NCBI GenBank assembly: GCA_023412175.1 | Contig: JAEYOB010000779.1 | Location: 1 to 5,502 of the forward strand | Direction: 5' to 3' | From: Pseudomonadota bacterium | GTDB taxonomy: Bacteria > Pseudomonadota > Alphaproteobacteria > Azospirillales > Azospirillaceae | DNA length: 5,502 bases | Shown: in pieces, positions 3,701-5,502 of the stretch | Layout of the letters: every line of letters begins with the position of its first letter | Numbering within the stretch: the stretch's first letter is position 1 | Notes under the pieces: generated by a model | Seen by the model: the letters and a program-made list of their open reading frames with translations, nothing else | Databases searched by the model: none | Told to the model about the DNA's origin: nothing | Program-made: the position numbers and the translations under genes

Positions 3701-5502
3701 TCAGCGTTGCAACTCGCGCTCCAAATTGAGTTCGGCGCGGCCGCCGTGCAGGCGGGCGCGGTAGACCAGCATGGCCTCCATCACCCGCTGCACATAGTTG
3801 CGTGTTTCGGAGATCGGTATCAGCTCAAGCCAATCCACCACGTCCACGCCCGCGGCGCGCGGGTCGCCGTAGATGTTCAGCCACTGGCTCACACGGCTCG
3901 GGCCGGCGTTGTAGGACGCGACCGCCAGCACGTAGGAGCCGTTGTGGCGCTCGATCATCTCGGCGATATAGGCCGAGCCGAGACGGATGTTGTACTGGGG
4001 GTCGGAGATCAGCTTGGCGTTCTGGTGCTTCTTGATGCCCAGCTTGTTGGCCACTAGCTGCGCGGTGCCGGGCATGAGCTGCATGAGCCCGCGCGCTCCG
4101 GCGGAGGAGACGACGTTCGGGTTGAAGGTGCTCTCCTGCCGGATCAGCGCGTGCACCAACGCCGGCTCCGGCGTGCCATCGCCTCCGGTGCGGATCACCG
4201 GATAGCCGGCCTCCACCAGATAGATCTCGTCCTGCGCGGCGTCCTTGGCGGCGGCGATTGCAAGATCGGGCCGGCGCAGCTCGCGCGCCAGTCGGGCGGC
4301 CAGTGCGTAATCCTCCGGCTCCTTCGACTGGATGCTGATCCGGCGCAGGAAGGCGGTCACCTTCTCGTCGTCGCGTCCCTCGATCTCCGCCAGCGCGCGG
4401 GCGGCACGCACCACCTCGCGGCGGTCAAAGGCGGCGACGTCGCTCTGGCCTACCTTGGGCTCGGAGGGCAGGCGAACCTGGGCGTGGCTGTCCAGCTTGT
4501 GCGCGGCGAGCTGGCCGTAGAAGGTCGTGCCGTAGGGCGCGGCCTTGGCGTACCAGTCGCGGGCCTCCTCGCGCCGGCTCAGCGCCTCTGCGGCCCGGCC
4601 CGACCAGTAGGCGCCGCGCGCCTTGCTGATCGGGGCGGAAACCGACCGGTAGAGCTTCTGGAAGTGACCGGCCGCCTCCTGCGGCATGTTCAGGAAGCGC
4701 AGCGCCAGAAAGCCGGACAGGAACTCCGCGTCGGCGAAGCCCGTCCCTTCCGTCAGGCCGTGCCCTCTGACGAGCGTGTAGGCCAGCTTCATGTCCTGGC
4801 GCTCCAGCGCGCGGCGGGCGAGGATGTGGCGCTCGGTCCACCACAGCGCCGGCCGGCCGAGCTTGGCCGGCTGGTGGCGCAGGATTTCCAGCGCGCCGTC
4901 GTCGTCGTTGCGCTTGCGGCGGTAGCGCAGCCGCTCGTACAGCAGGCCCGGATCGTCGCGCAGCGACTCCGGCACCCTGGCGAGCGCGGCGTCGACGTTG
5001 CGGTCCTCCCTGGCAAGACCCATGCGCGCCTCGATCACTGCATCCCAGCCGGAATCGACCAGCGGCAGCATGCGCTTTGCCGCATCCTCCTGCCGGTCCC
5101 ACAGCAGGCGGTCGACGCGGGCAACGTGGTCCTGGCGGCGCAGGTAATCCTGGTAGCGGAACAGGAAATCCTGCTCCTCGCCGTTGCTGAAGTTGGTGTC
5201 GGCCCAGCGCTGGCGGATCAGCGCCAGCCCCTTCTCACGCTCGCCGTTCAGCAGCAGCGTGTCGGCGTAGCGCATGAACCCGTCGTTGGACAGCGGCGGA
5301 TACTGCCGGAACCAGTGCATGACGGTGCCGGGGCTCAGGCTGGACTCGGCCATGGCGGCCTCGGCCGCGCGGCGCAGGGCGAGTTGGCCCGGCCAGTCGG
5401 GATTCTCGCGGGTGAAGGCGGCGATCTCCTCGAAGCTGCCGCCCAGCGGGGCCTGGAGCTTCATCCAGCGGATGATCTTGGCCGGCAGCCGGTCCTTGGC
5501 GC
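3701..5502 (-). CDS. slt: soluble lytic murein transglycosylase, Slt70 family (N-terminus outside window)
   Basis: The protein is periplasmic in this family. It cleaves the MurNAc-GlcNAc bond of peptidoglycan, forming 1,6-anhydro-MurNAc, in cell-wall turnover and remodelling. The window shows 599 residues to the stop. The frame stays open to the window edge with family-like sequence (DRLPAKIIRW) before the internal Met at 5464, so that Met is not the start; the signal peptide and true start lie outside. In visible-fragment numbering, residues 1 to about 430 form the helical superhelix, with repeated motifs such as WSGRAAEAL and FYGQLAAHKL. The catalytic domain (about 440-585) follows, with IRQES containing the catalytic Glu456 (codon 4133-4135), GLMQLMP (471-477), ASYNAGP (528-534) and SETRNYV (564-570). 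All key motifs are intact. It forms a unit separate from mltG. Confidence 0.96.
   Translation of the reverse strand, partial: AKDRLPAKIIRWMKLQAPLGGSFEEIAAFTRENPDWPGQLALRRAAEAAMAESSLSPGTVMHWFRQYPPLSNDGFMRYADTLLLNGEREKGLALIRQRWADTNFSNGEEQDFLFRYQDYLRRQDHVARVDRLLWDRQEDAAKRMLPLVDSGWDAVIEARMGLAREDRNVDAALARVPESLRDDPGLLYERLRYRRKRNDDDGALEILRHQPAKLGRPALWWTERHILARRALERQDMKLAYTLVRGHGLTEGTGFADAEFLSGFLALRFLNMPQEAAGHFQKLYRSVSAPISKARGAYWSGRAAEALSRREEARDWYAKAAPYGTTFYGQLAAHKLDSHAQVRLPSEPKVGQSDVAAFDRREVVRAARALAEIEGRDDEKVTAFLRRISIQSKEPEDYALAARLARELRRPDLAIAAAKDAAQDEIYLVEAGYPVIRTGGDGTPEPALVHALIRQESTFNPNVVSSAGARGLMQLMPGTAQLVANKLGIKKHQNAKLISDPQYNIRLGSAYIAEMIERHNGSYVLAVASYNAGPSRVSQWLNIYGDPRAAGVDVVDWLELIPISETRNYVQRVMEAMLVYRARLHGGRAELNLERELQR

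Noticed and set aside
3707..4520. Several + strand frames opposite slt (3707-4057, 3987-4205, 4332-4520)
   Set aside because: All are antisense to a gene with intact catalytic motifs, and none shows a domain or a convincing ribosome site.
5462..5464. slt starting at the ATG at 5464
   Set aside because: The frame continues upstream to the window edge with family-like sequence, and no signal peptide follows this Met as a periplasmic Slt would need.

Overview
The window looks like chromosome from a GC-rich alphaproteobacterium, possibly of the Rhodospirillales or Rhizobiales type. The evidence is the acyl carrier protein sequence, the acpP-fabF-mltG gene order, the presence of a DUF2934 protein and the strong G/C bias at third codon positions. 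The exact order cannot be fixed from this sequence alone. I see no mobile element, CRISPR array, rRNA or tRNA.

Left part (1-2729, + strand): the downstream end of a fatty-acid synthesis operon. acpP encodes the acyl carrier protein and fabF the elongation condensing enzyme beta-ketoacyl-ACP synthase II. mltG, the inner-membrane endolytic murein transglycosylase, follows after only 10 bases, with its ribosome binding site overlapping the fabF stop codon. Lipid elongation and control of glycan strand length are therefore likely co-transcribed. The ACP carries a glycine where a valine is nearly always found, in the partner-recognition helix.

Middle part (2730-3700): two small genes converge on a short GC-rich hairpin at 3112-3131. 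The + strand gene encodes an 82-residue DUF2934 protein with an acidic core and a basic Lys/Arg/Ala tail. The - strand gene encodes a 72-residue helical protein I do not recognise. Upstream of the latter is a 349-base intergenic stretch whose 3411-3630 portion is only about 40% G+C by hand count. It holds a good sigma70-type promoter, a perfect match to the alphaproteobacterial CtrA box (TTAA-N7-TTAAC), a second near-match overlapping the -35 element, a 12-base perfect palindrome and a small inverted repeat. This is the most interesting part of the window.

Right part (3701-5502, - strand): a large Slt70-type soluble lytic transglycosylase, complete at its C-terminus and cut by the window edge at its N-terminus. 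It is followed by a hairpin that is fully paired only in the - strand RNA. Two unrelated lytic transglycosylases, MltG and Slt, thus lie within about 1 kb of each other, though in separate transcription units.

Overall the window is mainly housekeeping genes. I do not see a complete novel system. The candidates worth checking are the two small proteins and the AT-rich control region.
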